A stretch of 64,000 nt of DNA, taken from the NCBI RefSeq assembly GCF_015223055.1, contig NZ_JADFBX010000003.1:248001-312000 (forward strand). Direction: 5' to 3'. The DNA is from Pedobacter sp. MC2016-24. Lineage in GTDB: Bacteria; Bacteroidota; Bacteroidia; Sphingobacteriales; Sphingobacteriaceae. This document shows, piece after piece, positions 54,371-62,501 of this stretch. The position numbers and the translations under genes were made by a program. How positions within the stretch are numbered: position 1 is the first letter of the stretch; each line of letters begins with the position of its first letter. A model generated the notes under the pieces. That model had not been told where the DNA came from and did no database searches. It saw only the letters and a program-made list of their open reading frames with translations.

Positions 54371-56800
54371 ATGAAATATATATATTCTACCCTGTTCAGT
54401 GCCACTTTATTATTCAGCGCTGCAGGCATACAGGCACAGGTGACCAGTAAATCTTCAACAGCTTCTCAGGAGAAAACCGTGGCACCTGCGCCAGCTACAG
54501 AAGGCGAAGCACCGAAAACGGAACCCATGGCCTTCGATAAGTTTTTTAAAAAAAATATGACAGTTACAGCGGGGGAGTTTCCTGTTTACCAGGATGGCTC
54601 AAAATACTTCCTGGAAGTACCGGAATCTGCTTTAAATTCAGACCTTTTAATCATTGGTGATATTGCCCGCGGATATGGAAGTAACATCGCCCAATCTTCC
54701 GGGGTGATCCGTTTAAGTAAAGGTACGGGTAATAACATCAATGTAACTAAAGCGGTTTATAAAGAAGCGGCTTCGCCCGATTTTAACCAGGGTATTGAAG
54801 CGCTGGTTCAAAAATCTAATCTTGTTCCTGTTAGTTTTGTCATGCCGATAGAGGCTCTTGGCAAAACAAAAGGTAGTTACATCCTCAACATCACCAGGCA
54901 TTTGCTGGAAAGTGGTGAGCTGTTTTCTTTTAAAGAAGTAGTTAGTCTTAACAACTCTGATGCAGCGCGTTCCGGTGTGCAAAAAGTAAGGGCTTCGCAA
55001 AATGGGGTCGTATTCAGCGTATTACGTACTCAAACTACGCCAGGACAAAGTTACAATGGCAGCAAAGCGGTAGACAAAGCCGTTGCTTTTGTGCTGGATC
55101 TGGTCATCCAGCGTTTGCCTGCTGCGCAAATGAAGGTTCGGGAAGCAGATTCCAGAATAGGTTTTGGAACGGTCAATTACAACGATTTCGGCAAAAATAT
55201 TTATGGCGTAAGAAATGTAAAAGTAATTACAAAATGGAACATTGGTGTAAAAGCCGCTGATCAGAGGCGTTATTTTGCAGGTGAACTGGTAGTTCCGGAA
55301 AAGCAAATTAAGGTACTTATTGATCCTGCAACCCCTGCACTGTTTGTGCCATATATCAAAAAAGCTGTACAGCAATGGAACAGTGCTTTTAGTGCCGCAG
55401 GATTTAAGGATGTTCTGGTTGTGGCTACAGATGAAAGCGATAGCTGGTTGTCCTCGGGTAAGATTCTCATCAAATGGGGGAATGCACTCAAAGGAGTGGT
55501 AACCAATGCCGTTACAGACCCGCGTACCGGGGAGATTCTTGCTGCAAAAATGAATATTGATGCAATCGTCTCTGACGATTTGCTGCCTTCTTATTTTGCC
55601 AAATGTGGTTTTAAAGATCCACGGGTTATGAAAAACTTATATAATCCTGCAGTGAGGGGAGAAATGATGGAATGGAAGGTGGCACAAGGCCTGGCTGAAC
55701 TTCTTGGTATGGTGCCTAATTTTCGAGGCAGTGCGGCCTATACACCTAAACAACTCAGGTCTGGGGCCTGGTTAAAAGACCATGGTTTCACATCATCAAT
55801 TACAGATGACCTGCAATTTAATTATGTCGTACAGCCGGAAGATCAGGTGGACATTTCTGACCTGATGCCTCGTGTTGGTGCATATGATAAAATGGCAATT
55901 GGCTGGGCATACCGCGTATTCGCAAATTCTGCTGCCGAAAAGAAAATGCTGGCATCGCTCAAATTATCAAATGCCGAACTGCTGTATCTGGAAGAAAATA
56001 AAAGCGACCCTTTGACCAGCAAAGGAGATTTGTCGTCTGACTTGTTGGCAGCTTCTGAGCTGGGTATGAAAAACATTCAGCTTTACTACCCGCAAATGGA
56101 GAAGCTCACTGCAGCAATGGACGATAAAGATGAAGATTGGTCAAATTTTAAGGCGCTTTCTAAAGCTTTTCAAATCAGCTACCAATTATACACAGATCAT
56201 GTAGTGGGATATATTGGCGGATTGTCCATGCGTCCGTTGCTTAAGGGTTATAACGACATTGGCGTAGTGTATACACCAAAAAAAGATCAGCAAAAGGCGA
56301 TGGCCTTGTTAAATCAGTGGTTTTTTAATGGTGCCCCTTCCTGGATGCAAAGTAAAAGGCTAAATCAACTGAATTCAGAATCTGAATCTGCAAAGATGGG
56401 TAGAAGTACACAGGATGCCCTGAAGAAATTTATTACGCCTGAAGTACTGAACAACCTGATCCAGGCTGAATATGCATTGGGCAAGGAAGCTTATACCGTA
56501 ACCGACCTTTTCAACGACATAGATCATTACATCTTTAAAGATTTTAGTACCACAGTGCCTGTGGATGATTATCGGATGCTGATGCAAACCAATTTTGTAT
56601 ATGATCTTGCTACAGCAGTAGCGAAAAATAACATCACGGGTGGGTTGACTGATTCCAACGAAGTACTTCATCTTTACTTTATAAGAACGATGGAGCAGAT
56701 TGGAATGCTGGGAGCGCAACATCAGGATGCTTCGGCACGTGAGCATTACAAAGTAATGAGAGAAAAAATTCAACGGAATATGAACCAGAAAACGAACTAG
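54371..56800 (+). CDS. Paralogous metalloprotease-like protein without zinc ligands (pseudo-protease)
   Basis: This is an 809-residue exported paralogue of the preceding gene, 8 nt away. The fold markers align throughout (FPVYQDGSKYFLEVPESAL; VVTNAVTDPRTGEILAAKMNI; DLMPRVGAYDKMAIGWAYR), but the zinc-binding segment reads QGLAELLGMVPN at 439-450. The positions of the three His and the catalytic Glu are Gln439, Gly440, Glu443 and Pro449. The Met-turn is also lost (SSITDDLQFNY). The reading frame is full-length and uninterrupted, so it looks like a maintained non-catalytic partner rather than a decaying gene. Confidence 0.88.
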   Translation: MKYIYSTLFSATLLFSAAGIQAQVTSKSSTASQEKTVAPAPATEGEAPKTEPMAFDKFFKKNMTVTAGEFPVYQDGSKYFLEVPESALNSDLLIIGDIARGYGSNIAQSSGVIRLSKGTGNNINVTKAVYKEAASPDFNQGIEALVQKSNLVPVSFVMPIEALGKTKGSYILNITRHLLESGELFSFKEVVSLNNSDAARSGVQKVRASQNGVVFSVLRTQTTPGQSYNGSKAVDKAVAFVLDLVIQRLPAAQMKVREADSRIGFGTVNYNDFGKNIYGVRNVKVITKWNIGVKAADQRRYFAGELVVPEKQIKVLIDPATPALFVPYIKKAVQQWNSAFSAAGFKDVLVVATDESDSWLSSGKILIKWGNALKGVVTNAVTDPRTGEILAAKMNIDAIVSDDLLPSYFAKCGFKDPRVMKNLYNPAVRGEMMEWKVAQGLAELLGMVPNFRGSAAYTPKQLRSGAWLKDHGFTSSITDDLQFNYVVQPEDQVDISDLMPRVGAYDKMAIGWAYRVFANSAAEKKMLASLKLSNAELLYLEENKSDPLTSKGDLSSDLLAASELGMKNIQLYYPQMEKLTAAMDDKDEDWSNFKALSKAFQISYQLYTDHVVGYIGGLSMRPLLKGYNDIGVVYTPKKDQQKAMALLNQWFFNGAPSWMQSKRLNQLNSESESAKMGRSTQDALKKFITPEVLNNLIQAEYALGKEAYTVTDLFNDIDHYIFKDFSTTVPVDDYRMLMQTNFVYDLATAVAKNNITGGLTDSNEVLHLYFIRTMEQIGMLGAQHQDASAREHYKVMREKIQRNMNQKTN

Positions 56801-56805
56801 AACTG

Positions 56806-57927
56806 ATGAAAAGATTTAGCATATTGATGATGTTCATGATGGCGACAGCCGTTTATGCACAAAATAGAAGTATCAATTTTACCACCGCATCTTTACAGGA
56901 AGCTTTTAAGCTGGCCAAGGAACAGCATAAAATGATTTTTACGGATTGTTATACGGTATGGTGCGGGCCTTGTAAAGGAATGGATAAACTGGTTTTTACG
57001 CAAGACAGTGTGGCCGACTTTTTCAATAGTCAGTTTATCAACGTAAAAATGGATATGGAAAAAGGAGAGGGTCCTGGGGCAATAAAAACCTATGAGGTAG
57101 GTGCATTTCCGACCTACCTGTTGTTTGACGAGAATGGAAAGCAGATTTACAAATTCGTTGGGGGCATGTCTGCGGCCGAATTTATGGCTAAAATCCGTCT
57201 GGGCATCAATCCAAAGAATGAAGAAGTGACAAGAGAAGCGCGTTATGCGGCTGGCGATCGTGACCACGCGCTGCTAAGGACACTCATCAAGCAGAAGTTT
57301 AAGCAAAAGGAAGCAAAGACCGGCACAGCCATTGCCAAAGAATATTTTACCCTCCTGAAGCCCCAGGAAAGGTTGCTTCAGGAAAATTGGTTCTTATTTG
57401 GTGAAAGCTACGATTCCAGGTACATGTCGGCAATTGGAAGTGTCAATTTTAATTACCTGCTTACCCATTATAAAGAATTTGTTGCTTCGAACGGAAAGGA
57501 TATTGTAGAAGATAAAATCTATGGTACCTTCAAAAGTCTTGCAAGTGATTGTCTGGCTGGCTACTATTTTAAAGGTCACCCTTACCAAAAAGAAGAATTT
57601 GAAGGCTATAAGATAGAGGTCAATAGAAGCAAATTTCCAGACAAGATACAGTTGCTGGCACTGATAGACATCGCTATAGCTGCAGGTGAACAAGATGTTA
57701 AGGAGGCAGGTAAACTTCTTGCAGATCATGTAGACAAGTTTACCGAGAAAAATAAAAAGGTGGTATTCGATTACACCAACTTTTGTGCAACTAAAGATCG
57801 CAGCTATCCTTACATAAAGGAGATCTCTGAGAAGGTATCCAAAACCTCTACAAATCAATTTCTAATTAAGCATTTAGAGGACTATGTGAAAAGATTGGCC
57901 GTTTCAAAACCTGCAATAAATGAATAA
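56806..57927 (+). CDS. Secreted thioredoxin-like protein (module 3)
   Basis: This 373-residue protein has a signal peptide (1-18, cut near VYAQ) and a thioredoxin_7/DUF255-like fold (about 25-135) with W52-C53-G54-P55-C56 in DCYTVWCGPCKGMD and the cis-proline in GAFPTYLLFDENGK. A long helical C-terminal part (about 140-373) is of unknown role. It starts 5 nt after the pseudo-protease and its end overlaps the S9 peptidase gene by 8 nt, so it belongs to the protease operon. Reducing disulfides of substrate proteins before digestion would fit. Confidence 0.88.
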   Translation: MKRFSILMMFMMATAVYAQNRSINFTTASLQEAFKLAKEQHKMIFTDCYTVWCGPCKGMDKLVFTQDSVADFFNSQFINVKMDMEKGEGPGAIKTYEVGAFPTYLLFDENGKQIYKFVGGMSAAEFMAKIRLGINPKNEEVTREARYAAGDRDHALLRTLIKQKFKQKEAKTGTAIAKEYFTLLKPQERLLQENWFLFGESYDSRYMSAIGSVNFNYLLTHYKEFVASNGKDIVEDKIYGTFKSLASDCLAGYYFKGHPYQKEEFEGYKIEVNRSKFPDKIQLLALIDIAIAAGEQDVKEAGKLLADHVDKFTEKNKKVVFDYTNFCATKDRSYPYIKEISEKVSKTSTNQFLIKHLEDYVKRLAVSKPAINE

Positions 57928-60256
57928 GTTCCTCTTTTTTTTATATTTACTTCTGCCACTTGCCACCCTTGGTCAACTGGCAGACTATAAAGCTGCTGAA
58001 AGGTTTGATGCCCCCAACCTGCAAAAACTGGTTGGATCTACGCAGATCGTCCCATTCTTTCTGAAGAAAAGTAATAAGTTCTGGTTTAGGGCAAACGGCC
58101 CGGCTTCCAGTGCGAAACAATTGAACGAAAATGGGCGAGTTAAGGCGCTGGCTGAACAAAATGCGGAAGGTTATGATGTCGTTACTGTAGCTTTAGTAAG
58201 CTCCACTCCAAAGTCTTTAACCAGTTTCGAATTAAACAAAAACAACTATTACCTTGTTGATCCGGATAAGAAGCAAAAAATCGAACTGTTTGATAAGGTT
58301 GCCATTTCCCGTAAATTGCAGGTACTAACAAAAGGCCAGCCCAGCCGCACGTCGGTCACATATGATCCCAGTTTTTCAGATGATGAGCAAACGGTACAGG
58401 TAGCGTATAACGGCGAAAGATACGATTACAACTACACTACAAAAACGCTGGTAAAGCAGGGGAAAAAGGCCGTCCAGAAAAAAACCGTATACTACATGGG
58501 GAATACCTCCCCGGATAAAAAATGGTTGCTGTATGCCAGGCAGCATAACCTGTACATCAAAAGCATTTCAGGAGATACTACTGAGCACTTATTAACTAAT
58601 GACGGTGCAGAATACCATTCTTTTTCAATTAATAATTTGGATGAGTTTGCCAGTGGAAATAGCGCAACAGATGCTGTTTGGACGCCAAATTCAAAGCTGT
58701 TTTATGTATTACGCAAAGATACCCGGAAAGTGAAAACGTTGACCGTGGTTAGTTCGGCTGGTAATTTCAACAGGCCCAATGCCACGAGTTATAAATATGA
58801 ACTTCCCGGCGACAAAGATGTTGCACAATATGATTTTTACGTCGGTAATGCGGCGGCGCATACTTTAAAAAAGGTAAATATCGATCGCTGGCCAGATCAG
58901 GAAGTGGAGGTACTGCGCAACCAAACGAGCAATGAGGAAGTATTCATCCTGCGCAAAAAAAGGAGTCGCGATGAGATAGAACTTTGTGCAGTAGACTTAA
59001 ATACAGGCGTATTGAGCGTAGTGATCAATGAGGTGAGCAAGCCTTTCATCAATACCGACCTCTTCAATGTAAGCCTAAACAATGGCGTTAGAGACATTCT
59101 CTGGTGGAGTGACCGCAGCGGATGGGGGCATTACTATCATTATGACCGCAATGGAAAGTTGTTAAACACCGTTACTAAGGGCGACTGGACCGCAGGTAAA
59201 ATTGTGGCAACAGATTCTGTTAAGCGGTTGATCTATTTTTATGGTTACGGTAAAGAAAAAGGGCGTAATCCTAATTATGCTTTTTTATACAAAGTTGGCT
59301 TTGATGGTGGAAATCCACAGCTTTTAACCCCTGAAGACGCCACACATGCCGTTTTTATATCGCCAAATCAAAAGTATTTTGTAGACTATTACTCCAGGAT
59401 AGACCTGGAGCCTACAACCATTGTACGTAATGCGGAGGGTAAATATATTGAGGAAGTGTTGAAACCTGATTTTAGTCAGTTATATGCTTATGGCTGGAAA
59501 AAGCCGGAGATGTTTACTGTAAAAGCTAAGGATGGGATAACTGAGCTTTATGGTTTGATGTGGAAGCCTTTTAACTTTGACCCCAATAAAAAATACCCGA
59601 TCATTTCGCAGGTATATCCAGGCCCGTTTACGGAAACGGTCTGGACAGAATTTACGGTTTTTGATCGTTACAACAACACATCACTGGCCCAAACGGGCTT
59701 TATTGTGGTGGTAATGGGGCACCGTGGAAGCTCACCTTACCGCAATGCACAGTATTATAAATATGGGCATGGAAATCTGCGCGATTATGCCCTGGAAGAT
59801 GATAAATACGGGTTAGAACAACTTGCTGCGAGATTCAATTTTATAGATTTAAATAAGGTCGGGATCTTTGGCCACTCTGGTGGAGGGATGATGTCTACCG
59901 CTGCCATATGCACTTACCCTGATTTTTATAAGGTTGCGGTTTCTTCCTCAGGGAACCACGACAATAGGATCTATAACCGCACCTGGGGCGAAACCTACCA
60001 GGGATTTGATCGGCCTGTAGCTTTGAACCAGAGCCTGGCCAAAAGCCTGAAGGGGCATTTGTTACTCGTTACTGGCGAGTCTGACCAGAATGTGAATCCG
60101 GCAAATACTTATAGAATGGCTGATGCGCTCATCAAGGCAGATAAAGACTTTGATTTACTGGTTTTACCCGGACAAAGCCATACTTATGAAGAACCGTATA
60201 AAACGTATTTTCAAAAACGACTAAGGAAATATTTTGCGACGTATTTATTGCCGTAA
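57920..60256 (+). CDS. S9-family (DPP IV-like) prolyl oligopeptidase
   Basis: This is a 778-residue exported serine peptidase. A signal peptide (1-18) is followed by a DPP IV-type beta-propeller (about 60-510) and an alpha/beta hydrolase domain with Ser653 in FGHSGGGMMS, Asp722 in GESDQNVNP and His754 in GQSHTYEEP. The Ser motif is GHSGGG rather than the textbook GWSYGG, as in a subgroup of Bacteroidota enzymes. It should release dipeptides from peptide N-termini in the periplasm. It is the last gene of the module 3 operon and a strong terminator follows. Confidence 0.92.
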   Translation: MNKFLFFLYLLLPLATLGQLADYKAAERFDAPNLQKLVGSTQIVPFFLKKSNKFWFRANGPASSAKQLNENGRVKALAEQNAEGYDVVTVALVSSTPKSLTSFELNKNNYYLVDPDKKQKIELFDKVAISRKLQVLTKGQPSRTSVTYDPSFSDDEQTVQVAYNGERYDYNYTTKTLVKQGKKAVQKKTVYYMGNTSPDKKWLLYARQHNLYIKSISGDTTEHLLTNDGAEYHSFSINNLDEFASGNSATDAVWTPNSKLFYVLRKDTRKVKTLTVVSSAGNFNRPNATSYKYELPGDKDVAQYDFYVGNAAAHTLKKVNIDRWPDQEVEVLRNQTSNEEVFILRKKRSRDEIELCAVDLNTGVLSVVINEVSKPFINTDLFNVSLNNGVRDILWWSDRSGWGHYYHYDRNGKLLNTVTKGDWTAGKIVATDSVKRLIYFYGYGKEKGRNPNYAFLYKVGFDGGNPQLLTPEDATHAVFISPNQKYFVDYYSRIDLEPTTIVRNAEGKYIEEVLKPDFSQLYAYGWKKPEMFTVKAKDGITELYGLMWKPFNFDPNKKYPIISQVYPGPFTETVWTEFTVFDRYNNTSLAQTGFIVVVMGHRGSSPYRNAQYYKYGHGNLRDYALEDDKYGLEQLAARFNFIDLNKVGIFGHSGGGMMSTAAICTYPDFYKVAVSSSGNHDNRIYNRTWGETYQGFDRPVALNQSLAKSLKGHLLLVTGESDQNVNPANTYRMADALIKADKDFDLLVLPGQSHTYEEPYKTYFQKRLRKYFATYLLP

Positions 60257-60279
60257 TACTCTTTAGTATGTTCTCATTT

Positions 60280-60304
60280 AAGCCACCTTCGGGTGGCTTT
60301 TTTT
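60280..60304 (+). terminator. Rho-independent terminator with UUCG loop, end of module 3
   Basis: AAGCCACC (60280-60287), loop TTCG (60288-60291) and GGTGGCTT (60292-60299) run into a T-tract ending at 60304. It lies 23 nt after the S9 peptidase stop codon. Confidence 0.95.
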
Positions 60305-60430
60305 ATTATTGTTGACCGCTTTACCGAACTTTAATTTATAATTTCAACATAATTATTTAACATTGAGCTTTGTTATTCCTAAATTTACATTAGGGGAATG
60401 AATCCGGACTAAATAGGTCTGGGAGATCAA

Positions 60431-61045
60431 ATGATACAAATCAATCGCAAAGGAAACCTTACTGACGAAAAAGAATTGCTGTTGCTGGTTTCTAATGGAA
60501 ATGCAAAAGCATTTAGTCGGTTATTTCATGCCTATAGCCCCAAAGTTTATGCCTATGCCCTAAAGTTGGTCAAATCGGATACCCTTGCCGAAGAGATTGT
60601 ACAGGAAGTATTTGTGAAAATCTGGAATCTGGAATCCCAGCTGACGGAAATCGAAAATTTAGATGCTTACCTGCGCGTCACTACCAGGAACCATACGCTA
60701 AAGCTGTTGCGACGGATGGCCCTGGAAATAAAAACGAGTAAAACAATGGCCGAGAATTATGACGACAGCCATAACGAAACAGAAGAATACATCATTTTTA
60801 AAGAATCGGCACAGATTTTAAATCAGGCCATCGATAAGTTACCCCCGCAACAAAAACTGGTGTATCAATTGTGCCAGCAGGAAGGTTTGAAATATGAAGA
60901 AGCGGCAGCGCGCTTAAATCTTTCAAAATTAACAGTTAAAACGCATATGCAGCATGCGCTTCGCTTTTTACGCAATTATATTGCCAATCATACCGACATT
61001 GCCACACTGGTGATTGTGCTGACTTTATTGGGCGAAAAAAAATAA
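60431..61045 (+). CDS. ECF RNA polymerase sigma factor (module 4)
   Basis: This 204-residue FecI-like sigma has region 2 (AFSRLFHAYSPKVYAYALKLV, EEIVQEVFVKIWNLESQL, DAYLRVTTRNHTLKLLRR) and region 4 (KLPPQQKLVYQLCQQEGLKYEEAAARLNLSKLTVKTHMQHALRFLRNYI). It starts a new unit after the module 3 terminator. TTG 60312-60314 and TAATTTAT 60332-60339 could be a weak promoter. FecR follows about 80 nt later. Confidence 0.92.
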   Translation: MIQINRKGNLTDEKELLLLVSNGNAKAFSRLFHAYSPKVYAYALKLVKSDTLAEEIVQEVFVKIWNLESQLTEIENLDAYLRVTTRNHTLKLLRRMALEIKTSKTMAENYDDSHNETEEYIIFKESAQILNQAIDKLPPQQKLVYQLCQQEGLKYEEAAARLNLSKLTVKTHMQHALRFLRNYIANHTDIATLVIVLTLLGEKK

Positions 61046-61126
61046 TTCAAATATTTTTTCATTGTCGTTACTCCGACCTTTCTTTTCAAGGGTCTATATA
61101 AGAAAGAGAGATAGCGTTTGAGCCCA

Positions 61127-62314
61127 ATGAATACCAGAATTGAATATTTATATCAACAATATATTGACGACAACTGCACGGAAGCTGAGCGGGAAGAATT
61201 TTTTTCTTTGCTCCGTGATGAGTCTGCAGCGGGCGAATCCCTGAATGAATTGCTGGATCAGACCTGGAATCAACTGGATGTATATCAAAATTATGAGCAG
61301 GAACAAGCCGGCCGTATTTTAAACGGGATCTTAGCTGATCATCCCAAACCAATGGTAAAGCGGTTAAGCTGGCTGCCTTATGTGGCATCTGCCGCTGCGG
61401 TACTGGTATTGAGTGTTGGTATTTATTTTTATACTACATCAGGTGCGGATAAACCTGTAACTGAACTTGCCCAGGAAACCATTGCTCCGGGTAGCAATAA
61501 AGCTGTGTTGACCTTGGCCAACGGAACTGTGATTAACCTGGATGAAACCGCAAACGGAGAAATTGCGCAACAGGCAGGTATCGTAATTACGAAGACTGCA
61601 GACGGGCAACTGGTGTATGATATCAGCCAGTCTGCACAAAGTGGAAAAACGAATGATCCGGTAATCAACACGATTAGCACACCAAAAGGTGGGCAGTACC
61701 AGATCAATTTGCCTGATGGGACTAAAGTTTGGCTAAATGCGGCATCATCCTTAAAATATCCAGCTATTTTTACGGGAACGGAACGCAGGGTTGAGCTGAC
61801 AGGGGAGGCGTATTTTGAAGTTACACACCATAAAGACAAGCCTTTTCGTGTAAAAAGCACAGTGAATGGTGTGAATCAGGAAATTGAGGTGCTCGGCACA
61901 CATTTCAACATCAATGCTTATCCTGATGAAGAGGCTGTCCGGACAACGTTGTTGGAAGGATCTGTTCGCGTATCGTCATTGCAGGCCAGTACTAAAAACG
62001 AAGTGCTAAAGCCTGGGCAGCAGTCTGTTTTGGACAATGCCAGCAACAATATCAAAGTTGCCGAGGTGGATACAGAAGAAGCTGTGGCCTGGAAAAATGG
62101 CTTTTTCCAGTTTAATGAAGCTGATTTGCCCAGCATTACACGTCAGCTGGCCCGCTGGTATAACATAGATATCGTTTTTGAAGGAAAACCTGCAAACGAC
62201 CTGTTCCATTTTAAAATTTCTAAAAATTTAAGCCTTACACAGCTGCTGAAAATATTTGAAACCAATGGTATTAACTTTAAAATAGAAGGGAGAAAGCTTA
62301 TTGTAAAATCATAA
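61127..62314 (+). CDS. FecR-type regulator (module 4)
   Basis: This is a 395-residue FecR from ATG 61127; a TTG three codons earlier is unlikely. The N-terminal sigma-binding region is IEYLYQQYIDDNCTEAEREEF. One membrane helix lies at about 84-105 (LPYVASAAAVLVLSVGIYFY). The periplasmic core has GGQYQINLPDGTKVWLNAASSL and EIEVLGTHFNINAY, and the tail ends FKIEGRKLIVKS. It pairs with the sigma gene upstream and the SusC gene downstream. Confidence 0.93.
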   Translation: MNTRIEYLYQQYIDDNCTEAEREEFFSLLRDESAAGESLNELLDQTWNQLDVYQNYEQEQAGRILNGILADHPKPMVKRLSWLPYVASAAAVLVLSVGIYFYTTSGADKPVTELAQETIAPGSNKAVLTLANGTVINLDETANGEIAQQAGIVITKTADGQLVYDISQSAQSGKTNDPVINTISTPKGGQYQINLPDGTKVWLNAASSLKYPAIFTGTERRVELTGEAYFEVTHHKDKPFRVKSTVNGVNQEIEVLGTHFNINAYPDEEAVRTTLLEGSVRVSSLQASTKNEVLKPGQQSVLDNASNNIKVAEVDTEEAVAWKNGFFQFNEADLPSITRQLARWYNIDIVFEGKPANDLFHFKISKNLSLTQLLKIFETNGINFKIEGRKLIVKS

Positions 62315-62327
62315 CCAGAGAGATTTT

Positions 62328-62501
62328 ACCGGGGCAAAAAAAATCCGAAAGTGTTTCGACCACTTCCGGATAAAAATGTTCCAGGTAAATAAAAAATGAA
62401 TTCGGATAGAACCACATTAAATTATCAACCAAATCGCAGTGAAGAACCAAATCTCTTTAATTAAAGGGAAAGGGATAACTACGACTAAACCAAACAAAAA
62501 T
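62328..62501 (+). promoter_or_regulatory. Structured fecR-susC leader, module 4
   Basis: ATCCGAAAGTG (62343-62353) pairs with CACTTCCGGAT (62361-62371), ten pairs with one A-C mismatch, around TTTCGAC. An outer ACCgGG (62328-62333) can pair with CCaGGT (62381-62386). TCGCAGT (62434-62440) can pair with ACTACGA (62478-62484), again with one A-C mismatch. CTAAACCAAAC (62485-62495) follows at once, 6 nt before the susC ATG. The upper hairpin shares CCGnnAGTGnnTCGA with the module 3 leader. Confidence 0.5.

Noticed and set aside
57394..57858. 154-codon minus-strand ORF
   Set aside because: It lies fully inside the thioredoxin gene of module 3, has no recognisable domain and is explained as a shadow of that gene.
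61429..61860. 143-codon minus-strand ORF
   Set aside because: It is antisense to the FecR core of module 4, whose plus-strand protein is clearly conserved.
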